A stretch of 22,956 nucleotides of DNA from Thermoplasmata archaeon. Lineage in GTDB: Archaea; Thermoplasmatota; Thermoplasmata; UBA184. The notes below the pieces were generated by a model. The model was not told the origin of the DNA. It ran no database searches and saw only the letters and a list, made by a program, of their open reading frames with translations. The DNA lies in the NCBI GenBank assembly GCA_021827545.1, contig JAKAVH010000114.1, positions 1 through 22,956 of the forward strand. Direction: 5' to 3'. The number at the start of each line of letters is the position of its first letter. The first letter of the stretch is position 1. Positions 22,918 through 22,956 of the stretch are shown here, piece by piece. The position numbers were made by a program, and so were the translations under genes.

Positions 22918-22956
22918 GCGCGACACCCTCTTCTCTCGGATGGAGGGCGGGGGCCC

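Noticed and set aside
1..22956. CRISPR arrays, rRNA genes or other tRNAs
   Set aside because: No regularly spaced repeats and no rRNA-like or additional cloverleaf sequence were seen.

Overview
The window reads as a piece of an archaeal chromosome of high G+C content, most likely an uncultured member of the Thermoplasmatota. Archaeal hallmarks are an Alba chromatin protein, a Taw2/TYW2-type wyosine enzyme, a TrmB-family regulator, a long-form RmlA, a tRNA-Leu gene without an encoded CCA, and short A+T-rich TATA-like boxes (often containing TTAA) about 25-32 bases before start codons, which suggests many leaderless transcripts. The phylum-level placement is inference; the archaeal assignment is well supported.

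Bases 1-8416 look like core genome. A PLP aminotransferase fragment (1-595, +) converges on a minus-strand group: aspA-like lyase, trmB and taw2, with trmB and taw2 overlapping by a GTGA junction. A divergent gene encodes a large membrane protein joining a DUF1614-like region to an RDD domain (3809-5662, +); its 3' end overlaps the 3' end of the opposing alba gene by 107 bases. Further on, both on the minus strand, lie a MenC/N-acylamino acid racemase-type enolase-superfamily enzyme and a small membrane protein, followed by tRNA-Leu(GAG) on the plus strand.

Bases 8579-12737 form a mercury-resistance-like island directly after the tRNA. merA (10710-12125, +) has both the N-terminal redox disulfide and the C-terminal vicinal Cys pair that marks true mercuric reductases. 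Downstream is an HxlR-type regulator. Divergently transcribed are a membrane-anchored thioredoxin-like protein with an N-terminal C2H2 zinc finger and a membrane protein with two vicinal Cys pairs, one in a MerF-like CC-TP context. No MerR, MerB, MerP or canonical MerT is visible, so the set would be an unusual archaeal mer module. A decayed IS66-type transposase gene (about 12997-13960, -) lies on its far side.

Bases 14293-22845 are a surface-glycan region. Four tightly packed minus-strand genes, rfbB-rfbC-rfbD-rfbA, make dTDP-L-rhamnose. Beyond a gap lie a methyltransferase, a divergent rhamnosyltransferase-like GT2 and two more methyltransferases. Together these could build a rhamnose-containing, possibly methylated, surface glycan. 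Three long stretches (9952-10677, 17909-18551, 21540-22176) hold no gene I can support.
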